This document shows, piece after piece, positions 36,933 to 46,185 of a stretch of 64,000 nt of DNA; positions within the stretch are counted from its first letter, which is position 1; each line of letters starts with the position of its first letter. Under the pieces are notes generated by a model. That model did no database searches and was not told where the DNA came from. It saw nothing but the letters and a program-made list of their open reading frames with translations. This DNA is from Collinsella sp. (lineage in GTDB: Bacteria; Actinomycetota; Coriobacteriia; Coriobacteriales; Coriobacteriaceae), in the NCBI GenBank assembly GCA_019414245.1, contig DXMK01000008.1, positions 45,528-109,527 on the forward strand. Reading direction: 5' to 3'. The position numbers and the translations under genes are program-made.

Positions 36933-37733
36933 GTGGGATTTCGCGACGTTAAGCGTTCAAAGAGCGCAAAAGACACGCGTATCATTGCAATCATCAATCA
37001 AAAAGGCGGCGTCGGTAAGTCAACGACGGCTGTAAACCTTGCAGCAGCACTGGGTGAGCAGGGTCGTAAGACACTGATTGTCGATTTTGATCCGCAGGGA
37101 AACAGCACCAGTGGATTCGGAATTGAAAAAGAAGACCTTGATCACTGCATCTATGATGCATTGTTGAATGATGTGCCGGCAGAATCACTTGTTCTTGATA
37201 CAAATTGCAAAAAGGTATTCGTAATTCCAGCTACAATTCAGCTTGCAGGCGCCGAAATTGAGCTCGTAAGCGCAATTGCACGTGAAACCCGCCTCAAAGA
37301 TTTGCTTGAGCCGATTCAGGACGAGTTCGATTTTATTTTCATTGACTGTCCTCCTTCGCTCGGCCTGCTTACTATCAACGCTTTGACCGCAGCAGACAGC
37401 GTTTTGATTCCGATCCAGTGCGAATATTACGCACTCGAGGGCGTTACGAAGCTGCTTGAGTCAATGAAGATGGTCAAATCAAGGCTGAACAAGGGCTTAG
37501 ACACCTATGGTGTGCTTATGACCATGTATGACTCGCGTACTTCACTATCGAATCAGGTTGTTGAGGAGGTTCAATCGTACTTTGGTGATAAGGCGTTTAA
37601 GACGCTAATCCCCCGTACGGTTAAAATCTCCGAAGCTCCGTCTTTTGGAGAACCGGTAATTACCTATGCACCTCAAAATAAGGGTGCAAAAGCATATATG
37701 AACCTTGCAAAAGAGGTGATCAAGCGTGCCTAG
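36933..37733 (+). CDS. parA: Chromosome partitioning ATPase ParA/Soj
   Basis: 266 residues from a GTG at 36933 (GGAGGG upstream). Deviant Walker A KGGVGKST with the two flanking lysines (NQKGGVGKSTTAVNL), Walker A' DFDPQGNST and Walker B DCPPSLGLLTINAL. It forms ATP-dependent dimers that bind DNA and move ParB-parS complexes. It overlaps parB by 8 bases. Confidence 0.95.
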   Translation: MGFRDVKRSKSAKDTRIIAIINQKGGVGKSTTAVNLAAALGEQGRKTLIVDFDPQGNSTSGFGIEKEDLDHCIYDALLNDVPAESLVLDTNCKKVFVIPATIQLAGAEIELVSAIARETRLKDLLEPIQDEFDFIFIDCPPSLGLLTINALTAADSVLIPIQCEYYALEGVTKLLESMKMVKSRLNKGLDTYGVLMTMYDSRTSLSNQVVEEVQSYFGDKAFKTLIPRTVKISEAPSFGEPVITYAPQNKGAKAYMNLAKEVIKRA

Positions 37734-38631
37734 TGTAAAGAAACGTGGCGGATTGGGACGTGGACTGAATGCTTTGGTTTCAGAGGCCGAGTATGAGACC
37801 GGCGGTTCGGCTGCATCGGCTTCAAATGCTCCATCTGAAACAAAACTACCTATTGAGGATATCGTTCCCAACCCTAATCAGCCGCGAATTCACTTTAACG
37901 AAACTGAACTTCGCGAGTTGAGCGAGTCAATCCAAGAACATGGCGTTTTGCAGCCGCTTTTGGTTCGCAAGCATGGAAACGGCTATGAGATCATCGCTGG
38001 TGAGCGTCGTTACCAGGCGTCAAAGCTTGCTGGCCTTGAAGAATTGCCAGTCATCATTAAAGAGGTAAATGATGAAGAGATGCTGGCTCTTGCTCTTATC
38101 GAAAACCTTCAACGTTCAGATCTGAATCCCGTCGAAGAGGCTAAGGGCTATCGACAGCTCATCGATGCCAGCGGTATGACCCAGGAGGCATTGTCGAAGG
38201 CAGTAAGCAAGTCACGCTCTGCAATTACAAACTCACTGCGTCTTCTCGATCTCCCCGAAGTAGTTCAGCAGATGATTTTTGAGGGTAAACTTACTGCTGG
38301 TCATGCACGTGCGATTCTTGCAGTTCCCTATGAGGATGCTCGAATTCGACTTGCAGAGAAGGTTGTTGCAGAGGGCCTTTCCGTAAGAGCGACAGAAAAT
38401 CTTGCTCCGTTGTTTTCTGCCGGAGAGACACCTAAGACGCCGAGGCCTGCAACCCCTCAGTCTTTTAAAAAGGCAGCCCGCGTGCTTCGTCAGGTTTTTA
38501 ATACCAACGTGCGTGTGAAGAGCTCGCGTGGAAAGAATAAGATTGAGATTGAGTTTAAAGACGAGGAAGAGCTCTCTCGTATTCTTGGCGAAATGATTCA
38601 GTTTGATCAAGGAGGCCAAGATGAGGAATAG
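37726..38631 (+). CDS. parB: ParB/Spo0J partition protein
   Basis: 301 residues. The ParB/sulfiredoxin fold has the CTP-binding motifs GERRYQASKLAG and ENLQRSDLNPVEEAKGY. The helix-turn-helix that reads parS lies at TQEALSKAVSKSRSAITNSLRLLDLP. A C-terminal dimerisation region ends in an acidic tail. It loads at the parS sites just upstream of parA and slides as a CTP clamp. Confidence 0.95.
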   Translation: MPSVKKRGGLGRGLNALVSEAEYETGGSAASASNAPSETKLPIEDIVPNPNQPRIHFNETELRELSESIQEHGVLQPLLVRKHGNGYEIIAGERRYQASKLAGLEELPVIIKEVNDEEMLALALIENLQRSDLNPVEEAKGYRQLIDASGMTQEALSKAVSKSRSAITNSLRLLDLPEVVQQMIFEGKLTAGHARAILAVPYEDARIRLAEKVVAEGLSVRATENLAPLFSAGETPKTPRPATPQSFKKAARVLRQVFNTNVRVKSSRGKNKIEIEFKDEEELSRILGEMIQFDQGGQDEE

Positions 38632-38875
38632 AATTTTAACTGCGATTGCATTGGCGACGACTGTCGCGGCTGGTGCCTTTGCTGGCTATAAGATCGCGAC
38701 AGACGATGAACTTCGAGGTCGTTTGCTTCGTAGTGCGCAAGATATTATCGATACATCCAAGAAGAAAATGGATGTTATGACAGAAGATGTTGCAATGCGT
38801 ACTGCTCAGGTAACGAAGAATCCCAAGATTAATCAGGGTTGGGTCAGCAACCAATGGGAAAATGTAGGCTATTAG
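38621..38875 (+). CDS. Small YtxH-like membrane-anchored protein
   Basis: 84 residues from the ATG at 38621, with GGAGG inside the parB end; it overlaps parB by 11 bases. An N-terminal hydrophobic segment (ILTAIALATTVAAGAFAGYKIA) is followed by a basic, helical, soluble part (RSAQDIIDTSKKKMDVMTEDVAMRTAQVTKNPKINQ). The layout is that of YtxH-type proteins, whose role is mostly unknown. Coupling to parB suggests a segregation or cell-envelope role, which is inference. Confidence 0.65.
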   Translation: MRNRILTAIALATTVAAGAFAGYKIATDDELRGRLLRSAQDIIDTSKKKMDVMTEDVAMRTAQVTKNPKINQGWVSNQWENVGY

Positions 38876-38905
38876 GTACCTAACAATTACTTAGCATATT
38901 GTGAT

Positions 38906-38945
38906 GGGTCCTTGTCTGATTCACGAGACAAGGACCCCTTATTTT
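38906..38945 (+). terminator. Terminator of the parA-parB unit
   Basis: 12-bp stem GGGTCCTTGTCT / AGACAAGGACCC with an 8-base loop, then CCTTATTTT. Confidence 0.85.
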
Positions 38946-38999
38946 GGCCGTAAAAATGGGACCAGTAGCAGCTGATTCAAAATTAAGGTCAATAAATGA

Positions 39000-39036
39000 A
39001 ACGACCCCGGTTGCATATCCTGCAACCGGGGTCGTT
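39000..39036 (-). terminator. Terminator of rlmN
   Basis: 16-bp perfect stem AACGACCCCGGTTGCA / TGCAACCGGGGTCGTT with a 5-base loop, followed on the minus strand by TTCATTTATT. Confidence 0.85.
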
Positions 39037-39039
39037 CGA

Positions 39040-39055
39040 TGTTTCACATGAAACG
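39040..39055. promoter_or_regulatory. Degenerate parS-like site
   Basis: TGTTTCACATGAAACG, two mismatches from perfect parS, lying between the terminator and the rlmN stop. Binding by ParB would be weak. Confidence 0.5.
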
Positions 39056-39072
39056 TTTTGGGTGCGACTCCC

Positions 39073-40125
39073 CTATGCGTTCTTCTGAACTTTGAAGCGC
39101 TGCTTCAGCTGTCCGCAAGCGGCGTCAATATCGTTACCACGGGAGTTACGAATCGTTGTCTCGATGCCACGGGACTCAAGGCGACGCTGAAGATCCTCAA
39201 CCTTATGAATCGGCGACGGCTTGAGCGGGCTACCCTCGATGTCGTTAAGCTGAATGAGGTTAACGTGGCACAGCGTTCCCTCGCAGAAGTCGCAGAGCGC
39301 CTGCATTTCCGGATTCGTATCGTTGACGCCTTCGATCATGGCATACTCATAGGTTGGGCGGCGGCCGGTCTTCTCGGTGTAGAGCTGAAGCGCTTCGTGA
39401 AGGCGAAGCAGCGTGTACTTCTTAACACCGGGCATGAGCTTATTGCGCGTCGACTGGATGGCGGAATGCAGTGAAACAGCAAGCGTGAACTGCTCGGGGA
39501 TGTCGGCAAATTTGCGAATACCGGGAATAACGCCACTGGTAGAGACGGTGAGGTGACGAGCGCCGATACCGATGCCATCGGGGTCGTTGAGGATTCGCAG
39601 CGCCTTGAGAACCTCGTCGTAGTTGGCAAACGGCTCGCCCTGGCCCATGAAGACAACGCTCGTGGCGCGCTCGCCAAAGTCGTTGGATACATGAAGTACC
39701 TGGTCGACGATCTCTTGAGCGGTCAGAGAGCGCTTGAGGCCGTTGAGACCGGTAGCGCAAAAGGCACAGCCCATGCCGCAGCCTGCCTGGGTGGAAACGC
39801 AGACGGAAAGCTTGTTACGACGGGGCATGCCGACAGTCTCGACGGAAACGCCGTCGTGGTATTCGAGCAGATACTTGCGCGAGCCATCTTTGGAAACCTG
39901 CTTGGTGAGTTCAGTGGGCGTGTCAAAGGCAAAAGCCTCTTTAAGCTGCTCGCGGAAAGCCTTGGGAATGTTGGTCATATCGTCAAACGAACAAACGTTC
40001 TTCTCGAAGACCCATTCAATGAGCTGCTTCGCGCGGAACGCGGGCTGGCCAAGTTCGGCCACGAGCTCGCGAATATCGTTTTGGCTCAAGTCGCGAATGT
40101 CCTGAGATTTAGTCCTGGGATTCAT
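39073..40125 (-). CDS. rlmN: 23S rRNA (adenine-C2)-methyltransferase RlmN
   Basis: 350 residues, radical-SAM enzyme with the cluster motif CGMGCAFC and the family sequence FMGQGEPFANYDEVLKALRIL. It uses two Cys residues, one in the C-terminal part, to methylate A2503 of 23S rRNA and A37 of some tRNAs. Full length for the family. Confidence 0.94.
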   Translation of the reverse strand: MNPRTKSQDIRDLSQNDIRELVAELGQPAFRAKQLIEWVFEKNVCSFDDMTNIPKAFREQLKEAFAFDTPTELTKQVSKDGSRKYLLEYHDGVSVETVGMPRRNKLSVCVSTQAGCGMGCAFCATGLNGLKRSLTAQEIVDQVLHVSNDFGERATSVVFMGQGEPFANYDEVLKALRILNDPDGIGIGARHLTVSTSGVIPGIRKFADIPEQFTLAVSLHSAIQSTRNKLMPGVKKYTLLRLHEALQLYTEKTGRRPTYEYAMIEGVNDTNPEMQALCDFCEGTLCHVNLIQLNDIEGSPLKPSPIHKVEDLQRRLESRGIETTIRNSRGNDIDAACGQLKQRFKVQKNA

Positions 40126-40210
40126 GGAAGCCTTTCGATTTTGGGGAAACGTAGAGGGTATCGCTACAATATGGTATCAGCTGCAGAAATTATAGAGGAG
40201 GAGTCTGCCC

Positions 40211-41176
40211 ATGCCGGGTAAAAGCCTAGAGAACATGCACGTAGCGGTCTTGGCGGGCGGTCATTCCGCTGAGCGCGAGATCTCGCTCAATTCGGGAAAG
40301 AACGTTGTGGTGGCACTGAAGGAAGCCGGCTACACCTCGGTGGAGCTGCTCGATACGGCCGCTGATGACTTTATGGTAACCATGGCAACCGGCGGCTTTG
40401 ACGTGGCGTTTATCGCCATGCACGGTGCCGGCGGCGAGGATGGTGCCATGCAGGGCGCCATGGAGACCCTGGGTATCCCCTACACGGCCTCGGGCGTGCT
40501 TGCTAGCGCCTGCGGTGCCGACAAAGAGGTCTCTAAGCTCCTGTACGCCAAGGCGGGCATTCCCATTGCCCCCGGCCTTGCGCTCGAGGTGGGCGATGAA
40601 GTCGATATCGATCATATCGTCGAGGTTTGTGGCGAGCGCAGCTTTGTGAAGCCGGCCGTCAACGGTTCCAGCTATGGCATTTCCCTGGTCCATGAGCCCT
40701 CCGAGCTGCCCGCGGCAATTGCCAAGGCGTTTGAGTACGGCGACAAAGTGCTGGTCGAGAAGTGCATCGAGGGTACCGAGATCACCGTCGGCGTGTACGG
40801 CGAGGACGACGTGCGCGCCCTGCCGATTGTCGAAATTCGCAAGCCCGAGGACTGTGAGTTCTACGATCTGGACGTGAAGTATGTCGACCCTACGGACATC
40901 CATCGTATTCCGGCGCAGATTTCACCCGAGAATTACGCTCGCGCTCAGGAGCTTGCCTGTGCTGCTCACAAGGCCCTCGGTTGCCTGGGCATCTCGCGCA
41001 GCGATTTTATCGTGAGCGAGGACGGCCCCGTCATCCTCGAGACCAACACCATTCCCGGCATGACCGATACGTCGCTGTATCCGGATGAGATTCGCCACAC
41101 AGACGACATGACGTTCCCGCAGGTCTGTGACAGCCTGATCCGTATGGGCCTTCGTCGAGCGGGCATTGCATGCTAA
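40211..41176 (+). CDS. ddl: D-alanine-D-alanine ligase
   Basis: 321 residues, ATP-grasp ligase. N-terminal VLAGGHSAEREISLNSGKNV, the loop VNGSSYGISLV, and the C-terminal ILETNTIPGMTDTSLYPDE match Ddl. It makes the D-Ala-D-Ala dipeptide for peptidoglycan precursors. It overlaps the start of the DinG-like gene by 7 bases. Confidence 0.93.
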   Translation: MPGKSLENMHVAVLAGGHSAEREISLNSGKNVVVALKEAGYTSVELLDTAADDFMVTMATGGFDVAFIAMHGAGGEDGAMQGAMETLGIPYTASGVLASACGADKEVSKLLYAKAGIPIAPGLALEVGDEVDIDHIVEVCGERSFVKPAVNGSSYGISLVHEPSELPAAIAKAFEYGDKVLVEKCIEGTEITVGVYGEDDVRALPIVEIRKPEDCEFYDLDVKYVDPTDIHRIPAQISPENYARAQELACAAHKALGCLGISRSDFIVSEDGPVILETNTIPGMTDTSLYPDEIRHTDDMTFPQVCDSLIRMGLRRAGIAC

Positions 41177-44064
41177 TCGAGGACGCGGTTTCGTCAGGAA
41201 CGCCGCAGTTTGTCATCGACTCCTATGCCACGCTTGCCGACCGCGCCAAAACGCAGTCCTTCGGCCTTATCGAGGAAGATGTGATTGTCCTCGATACCGA
41301 GACCACGGGTCTTTCGGTGCAGGACAACGAGCTGATCGAGATCTCGGCGGCCCGTCTTTCGGGCCGCGAGGTCATCGACCGCTTCGATACCTTCGTGCAT
41401 CCCAAGCAGCTGATTCCCGCCGAGATTACCGAGCTCACGAGCATTACAAATGCCGATGTGGCAGATGCCCCGTCGGCCGTTGAGGCCGTCGCCGCTCTCG
41501 CCGATTTTGTCGGTGGCTGTCCGGTGATAGCACACAACGCCACGTTCGACCGCTCGTTTATCGAGTCGGTCAAAGGCGGCGTCAACGTGAGCGATATTTG
41601 GATCGATTCGCTGGCGCTGTCGCGCATCGCGCTTCCGCGCCTGGCCTCTCACAAGCTGTCTTTTATGGCCGATCTGTTTGGCTGCGACTCGGTATCACAC
41701 CGTGCCAATGCCGACGTCGACGCCCTGTGTGGCGTATGGCGCGTGTTGCTCGTGGCGCTCACCGACTTGCCCCAGGGCCTCATGGCGCGCCTAGCCGACA
41801 TGCATCCGGACGTGCCTTGGTCCTATCGTCCTATCTTCTCGTTCTTGGCAGGGCAGAACCCTGGTTCTATCTTCTCTCTCAGCGCCGCTCGTGCTGACGT
41901 TCTCAAGGCCGATCGCGCCGACGATCGGGTGGACGCCGATGAACTGCCGGTTCTCAAGATGTCGAGTCGTGAGGAGATTGAGGCAGACTATGCGCCAGGT
42001 GGCCTGGTCAATCGCATGTATCCCACCTACGAGCCGCGTGATGAGCAGATCGCGATGGCGCTCGAGGTCCGCGATGCGCTGGTCACGGGCACTCATCGTG
42101 TAATTGAGGCGGGCACAGGCGTCGGCAAATCGATGGCCTATCTGGTGCCTTTTGCCGAGGCGGCACGCCGTAACAACATCACGGTTGGTATTGCGACCAA
42201 ATCGAACAATCTTGCCGACCAGCTCATGTACCATGAGCTGCCAAAACTTGCCGAGCAACTGGACGGTGGTCTGTCATTTTGCGCTCTCAAGGGGTATGAC
42301 CACTATCCGTGCCTGCGCAAGCTCGAGCGCATGAGCCGCGGCCAGGTCGAGATCACCACCAAGCGCGATCCGGCGGACACGCTCACGGCGGTCGCGGTCA
42401 TTATGGCGTACGTCTGCCAATCAGCCGATGGCGACCTCGACTCGCTTGGCATTCGTTGGCGCAGCGTCAACCGCCCCGACTTTACGACGGCCTCGCGTGA
42501 GTGCGCTCGTCGCCTCTGCCCGTTTTTCCCTGATAAATGTTTGGTCCACGGCGCTCGCCGTCGTGCGGCGCATGCCGATGTGGTGGTCACCAACCATTCC
42601 CTGCTGTTCCGCAACGTCGCGGCCGAGGGCAGGATTTTGCCTCCGATTCGTCATTGGGTAATCGACGAGGCCCATTCCATCGAGCGCGAGGCGCGCCGTC
42701 AGTGGGCGCGTGTGGTGTCGGCGGACGAATCACGCGTCCTGTTTGAGCGTCTGGGTGGCTCGAGCACCGGCGCGCTAAGCCAGGTTTCCCGTGATTTGGC
42801 AACCTCCGAGGGCTCTACGCTCTATCTGGGCCTTACTGCCAAGGCGACGTCGACGGTTGCGCGCGCGAGCATGGCGATCGCCGGCGTGTTCGATGGCGTT
42901 CGCGAGCTCGGTCGCCGTGCCCGTGGGGGCTATGACAATGCCAATCTATGGATTGGCCCCGAGCTGCGCGAATCTGACGACTGGCATGATTTCTTACAGT
43001 CGGCCTACGCTGCCATCGACGCATTGGAACAAGCTGACAAGAGCGTCGACGCGCTGGTGCAAGCCGTCGCCGCCGACAAGCCCGAGGTTGTTGTCGACCT
43101 GGGTGATATCTCGCGCCGCCTGCACGAGCTGGCCGAGAACCTCAAACTCATCATTGATGGCACCGATGAACACTACGTGTATTCGTTGCAGGTCAATCGC
43201 AGGCTGCGTGCCGGCGGAGAGTCGATGACCGCAGAGCGCATCGACATTGGCGAGGCCTTGGCAACCGAGTGGCTGCCCGAGGTTCACACGGCTATCTTTG
43301 CCTCGGCGACCATGACGGTGTCCAAAAGCTTTGAGCACTTTAACCATGCGGTCGGCCTTGATCGCATCGGTGCTTCAACGTCGTCATCGCTGCACTTGGA
43401 TTCGAGCTACGACTTTGATTCGAACATGGCTGTAGTCGTTGCGGGCGATATCCCCGATCCGCGCGATCGTGAGAGCTATCTTACGGCGCTCGAGCGCGTA
43501 CTGGTCGACGCCCATCTTGCCATGGGCGGATCGGTGCTCACGTTGTTCACCAATCGGCGCGACATGGAGGACCTATACGCCCGCGTTGAGCCCAAGATGG
43601 CCCGTGCGGGTCTGGAGCTCAACTGCCAGCAGCGCAACTCATCTCCTCGTCGCCTGCGCGACCGGTTTATCAACGAACCGACCTCGTCGCTTTTTGCGCT
43701 CAAGGCCTTCTGGGAGGGGTTTGATGCCAGCGGCGAGACGCTGCGCTGCGTCATCATTCCCAAGTTGCCGTTCTCGAGCCCCACGGACCCGCTCTCGTGC
43801 GAGCGCAACCTGCGCGAAGACCGCGCATGGGCGCGCTATTCGCTGCCCGAGGCGGTGCTCGAGGTTAAGCAGGCCGCGGGGCGTTTGATTCGCTCGTCGA
43901 CCGATAGCGGCGTGCTGATCTTGGCGGATCCTCGCCTGGTGACGAAGGGCTATGGCAAGAAGTTCTTAACGTCGCTGCCCACGAGCTCCTACCAGCGCAT
44001 CGAATCGGCGCAGATCGGGCACTATCTACAGCTGTGGCGTGCACGCCACGAGCGGCGGCGCTAA
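41170..44064 (+). CDS. dinG: DnaQ-type exonuclease fused to DinG-type helicase
   Basis: 964 residues. About 35-190 is a DEDDh exonuclease with ExoI VLDTETTGL, ExoII AHNATFDRSF and ExoIII HRANADVDAL, all catalytic acids and the His present. The rest is an XPD-like helicase: Walker A VIEAGTGVGKSMAYL, DEAH box VIDEAHSIE, and motif VI QAAGRLIRSS. Four Cys (PCLRKL, ECARRLC and FPDKC) fit an Fe-S cluster. It likely unwinds and trims forked DNA or R-loops. Its stop codon overlaps that of the convergent WYL gene. Confidence 0.9.
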   Translation: MLIEDAVSSGTPQFVIDSYATLADRAKTQSFGLIEEDVIVLDTETTGLSVQDNELIEISAARLSGREVIDRFDTFVHPKQLIPAEITELTSITNADVADAPSAVEAVAALADFVGGCPVIAHNATFDRSFIESVKGGVNVSDIWIDSLALSRIALPRLASHKLSFMADLFGCDSVSHRANADVDALCGVWRVLLVALTDLPQGLMARLADMHPDVPWSYRPIFSFLAGQNPGSIFSLSAARADVLKADRADDRVDADELPVLKMSSREEIEADYAPGGLVNRMYPTYEPRDEQIAMALEVRDALVTGTHRVIEAGTGVGKSMAYLVPFAEAARRNNITVGIATKSNNLADQLMYHELPKLAEQLDGGLSFCALKGYDHYPCLRKLERMSRGQVEITTKRDPADTLTAVAVIMAYVCQSADGDLDSLGIRWRSVNRPDFTTASRECARRLCPFFPDKCLVHGARRRAAHADVVVTNHSLLFRNVAAEGRILPPIRHWVIDEAHSIEREARRQWARVVSADESRVLFERLGGSSTGALSQVSRDLATSEGSTLYLGLTAKATSTVARASMAIAGVFDGVRELGRRARGGYDNANLWIGPELRESDDWHDFLQSAYAAIDALEQADKSVDALVQAVAADKPEVVVDLGDISRRLHELAENLKLIIDGTDEHYVYSLQVNRRLRAGGESMTAERIDIGEALATEWLPEVHTAIFASATMTVSKSFEHFNHAVGLDRIGASTSSSLHLDSSYDFDSNMAVVVAGDIPDPRDRESYLTALERVLVDAHLAMGGSVLTLFTNRRDMEDLYARVEPKMARAGLELNCQQRNSSPRRLRDRFINEPTSSLFALKAFWEGFDASGETLRCVIIPKLPFSSPTDPLSCERNLREDRAWARYSLPEAVLEVKQAAGRLIRSSTDSGVLILADPRLVTKGYGKKFLTSLPTSSYQRIESAQIGHYLQLWRARHERRR

Positions 44065-44978
44065 AGCGGACAGACGAGGGTTTTTGCCATATCGCACAGA
44101 CGCTTTGACAGGGCGGGGTCATCCAAGATGCGGATGGCTCCGCCCGCTGCGATTATCTGGCTCAGCAGCCAACGCTCGGAGCCGTAATGTACGGTTACCG
44201 TTGCCATGTCTGTCCCGCTGCGTTCGATTAGGGTGATGCCGGCCCAGTCCAGATGCTCCGCCATATCGAATGGCATCAAGAGCTTTGCGCTACGCTGCGT
44301 CCGGGCAAGGGAATCGTGGAGGGATGCAACGTCCGGTGCGTGAGGCACGACGGAGTCTTCCGTCAAGGCGAGTCCCTCGATTTTATCCATGCGATAGGTG
44401 CGCTGCTCATCGACCGCGATGTCCCAGGCAATCAGATATGTTTGGTCGCCGTTTGCTGTAATGCGCAAGGGGTCGACCAGACGCTCGCGTGGCCGCGCAT
44501 CGTCCATCGAGCGATACGAGATACGACAGCGAACGCCGTCCTGAATGGCGCAGCTCAGCTGCTGCCAGTGCGACCCGTGGTTGACGGTGTCAAAGACGTG
44601 CTGGTTATAGCCGAGCTCTTCGGGTAGAAGAGCATGTCGAATTCGAGCCGCCGCCTGGGGCTCGATCCCCAACGATTCAAGTTCGTGGTTGAGCACAGCG
44701 CCCTCGGCGGCACTCAGGCGCAGCGGTAGTACACGCCCGGCGTCACCGGTGAGGACCACGCGCTCGCCGTGGCATTCGCAGATGATACGCGCACCCGATT
44801 CTCGGTCCGCGAGCGTCGAGACGATCTCGAGAATCTCGTCGAGCGACGCCCCCGTGATGTCAAAGCGACTGCAAATCTCGGTTCGTGTCATGCCGCTCTC
44901 GCCGGCGGCGTAGAGGGCCTCCATGATGTCGATGGCGCGCGAGAGCCTCTGCTCGCTGGTGAGTTTACGCACGGGCAT
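44061..44978 (-). CDS. WYL-domain transcriptional regulator (PafC-like)
   Basis: 305 residues. An N-terminal winged helix (SRAIDIMEALYAAGESGMTRTEICSRFDITG) is followed by a WYL domain near 170-235 (ISYRSMDDARPRERLVDPLRITANGDQTYLIAWDIAVDEQRTYRMDKI) and a C-terminal WCX-like extension. Two such genes side by side match the PafB/PafC pair of actinobacteria, which controls the DNA-damage response without LexA. Overlap with the upstream WYL gene is 14 bases. Confidence 0.8.
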   Translation of the reverse strand: MPVRKLTSEQRLSRAIDIMEALYAAGESGMTRTEICSRFDITGASLDEILEIVSTLADRESGARIICECHGERVVLTGDAGRVLPLRLSAAEGAVLNHELESLGIEPQAAARIRHALLPEELGYNQHVFDTVNHGSHWQQLSCAIQDGVRCRISYRSMDDARPRERLVDPLRITANGDQTYLIAWDIAVDEQRTYRMDKIEGLALTEDSVVPHAPDVASLHDSLARTQRSAKLLMPFDMAEHLDWAGITLIERSGTDMATVTVHYGSERWLLSQIIAAGGAIRILDDPALSKRLCDMAKTLVCPL

Positions 44979-45987
44979 GCTCGTGCACCGTCCTTTTAAT
45001 GAGGTGGTTCCACGCCTGCTTGAGCGATTTGGGGGCCATGGGCCTCATGCCGTCCATGGCGTGGGCCATGCAAAATGAGGCGGCGGCTTCAAGATCGCGC
45101 ACGTCAACGGTCCAAGTCCATCCCGAATCGGTGTGTGCGAGCTCACCTCGCCCGCGCGTGAGGCCGTTGATCATATCGATCTGCGTCTGCGGGGCGAACG
45201 AGAACGTAGCCGCAACGGGCGGGCGGTCGGCAAAATCGAATTCAAAGAACAGGTAGTCGTTGAGATTGAAGTCTGCAGGGATGGCGTAGGCCTTCGAAGG
45301 ACGCCAAGCGCGAACGATACGGTCGCAGCGGAATGTCCTGATGTCGTCGGTGGCATTGTCGAGGCCGCAGAAGTACGCAACGCCCTCGCGCTCGAACATG
45401 CCGTAGACGCAGACGGTACGCTCTTTCTGCTCACCGCGTCCGTTCTGATATAAAAATCGCAGTGCGCATCGCTCGGCAAAGGCGCTCCATACCGCATCGA
45501 CGGTGGGAGAGCGGCGGATCGGTGCTTCGTCCGCCGTCGTCCTGCCGGTGAGGTAGGCAATCTTGGAACGAATATCGGCAAGCGGCGCGGCAAAAGTGGA
45601 TGAGCCGGCCGCTATTGTCTGGTCGATAGCGTTGAGCAGGATATCGGCGTCGTCTGCGGTGATGAGGCCGCCTGCTGCAAACGTGTGCTCGCGGTCGATT
45701 GTCCATGAGCTTTCCTCGGTCTCCTGCGCGCCGGCGGGGCGAACCTCCTTGATTAAGATGCCGCGTTCGAGCAGTTTGTCACGATCGCGCCGAAACTTGC
45801 GCTTATCCGAGTCGATATTGCCCGAGCCATATCCCAGGTCAGAATCCAAGACGATCTGCTCGGTCGTCAGCGGTTCGGGGGAGCTGTTGAGCACAAAGAA
45901 AAGATTGAGGATGCGCTGAGCCGTTTTATCGAAACTGGGCTCCGAATTCCCCTTTTTAATTGTCGCGGTCGCGTCGCTTGCCGTCAT
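44965..45987 (-). CDS. WYL-domain transcriptional regulator (PafB-like)
   Basis: 340 residues with an N-terminal helix-turn-helix (QRILNLFFVLNSSPEPLTTEQIVLDSDLGYGS), a WYL domain (LRFLYQNGRGEQKERTVCVYGMFEREGVAYFCGLDNATDDIRTFRCDRI) and a C-terminal WCX-like part. It is the first gene of the two-gene regulator operon and faces the M28-like gene across a 198-base divergent promoter region. The target genes are not known from sequence. Confidence 0.8.
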   Translation of the reverse strand: MTASDATATIKKGNSEPSFDKTAQRILNLFFVLNSSPEPLTTEQIVLDSDLGYGSGNIDSDKRKFRRDRDKLLERGILIKEVRPAGAQETEESSWTIDREHTFAAGGLITADDADILLNAIDQTIAAGSSTFAAPLADIRSKIAYLTGRTTADEAPIRRSPTVDAVWSAFAERCALRFLYQNGRGEQKERTVCVYGMFEREGVAYFCGLDNATDDIRTFRCDRIVRAWRPSKAYAIPADFNLNDYLFFEFDFADRPPVAATFSFAPQTQIDMINGLTRGRGELAHTDSGWTWTVDVRDLEAAASFCMAHAMDGMRPMAPKSLKQAWNHLIKRTVHEHARA

Positions 45988-46185
45988 AGAGTCCTCGCAT
46001 GAGAAGGTGGTTTGCTGCCATGATTTTAGTCCGATATGGAGATTAGGCTATATCCTTGTCCGCTCGGGGCGTTAAGATGGCCCGAATTCGGTCGTTTGCG
46101 CTCGCTCGGGGTATACTTTCGACTATATACGGTTCTAATGTGCATGCATTGGGCCTATTTGTCGGATTATGGATGTGGAGCGCAC

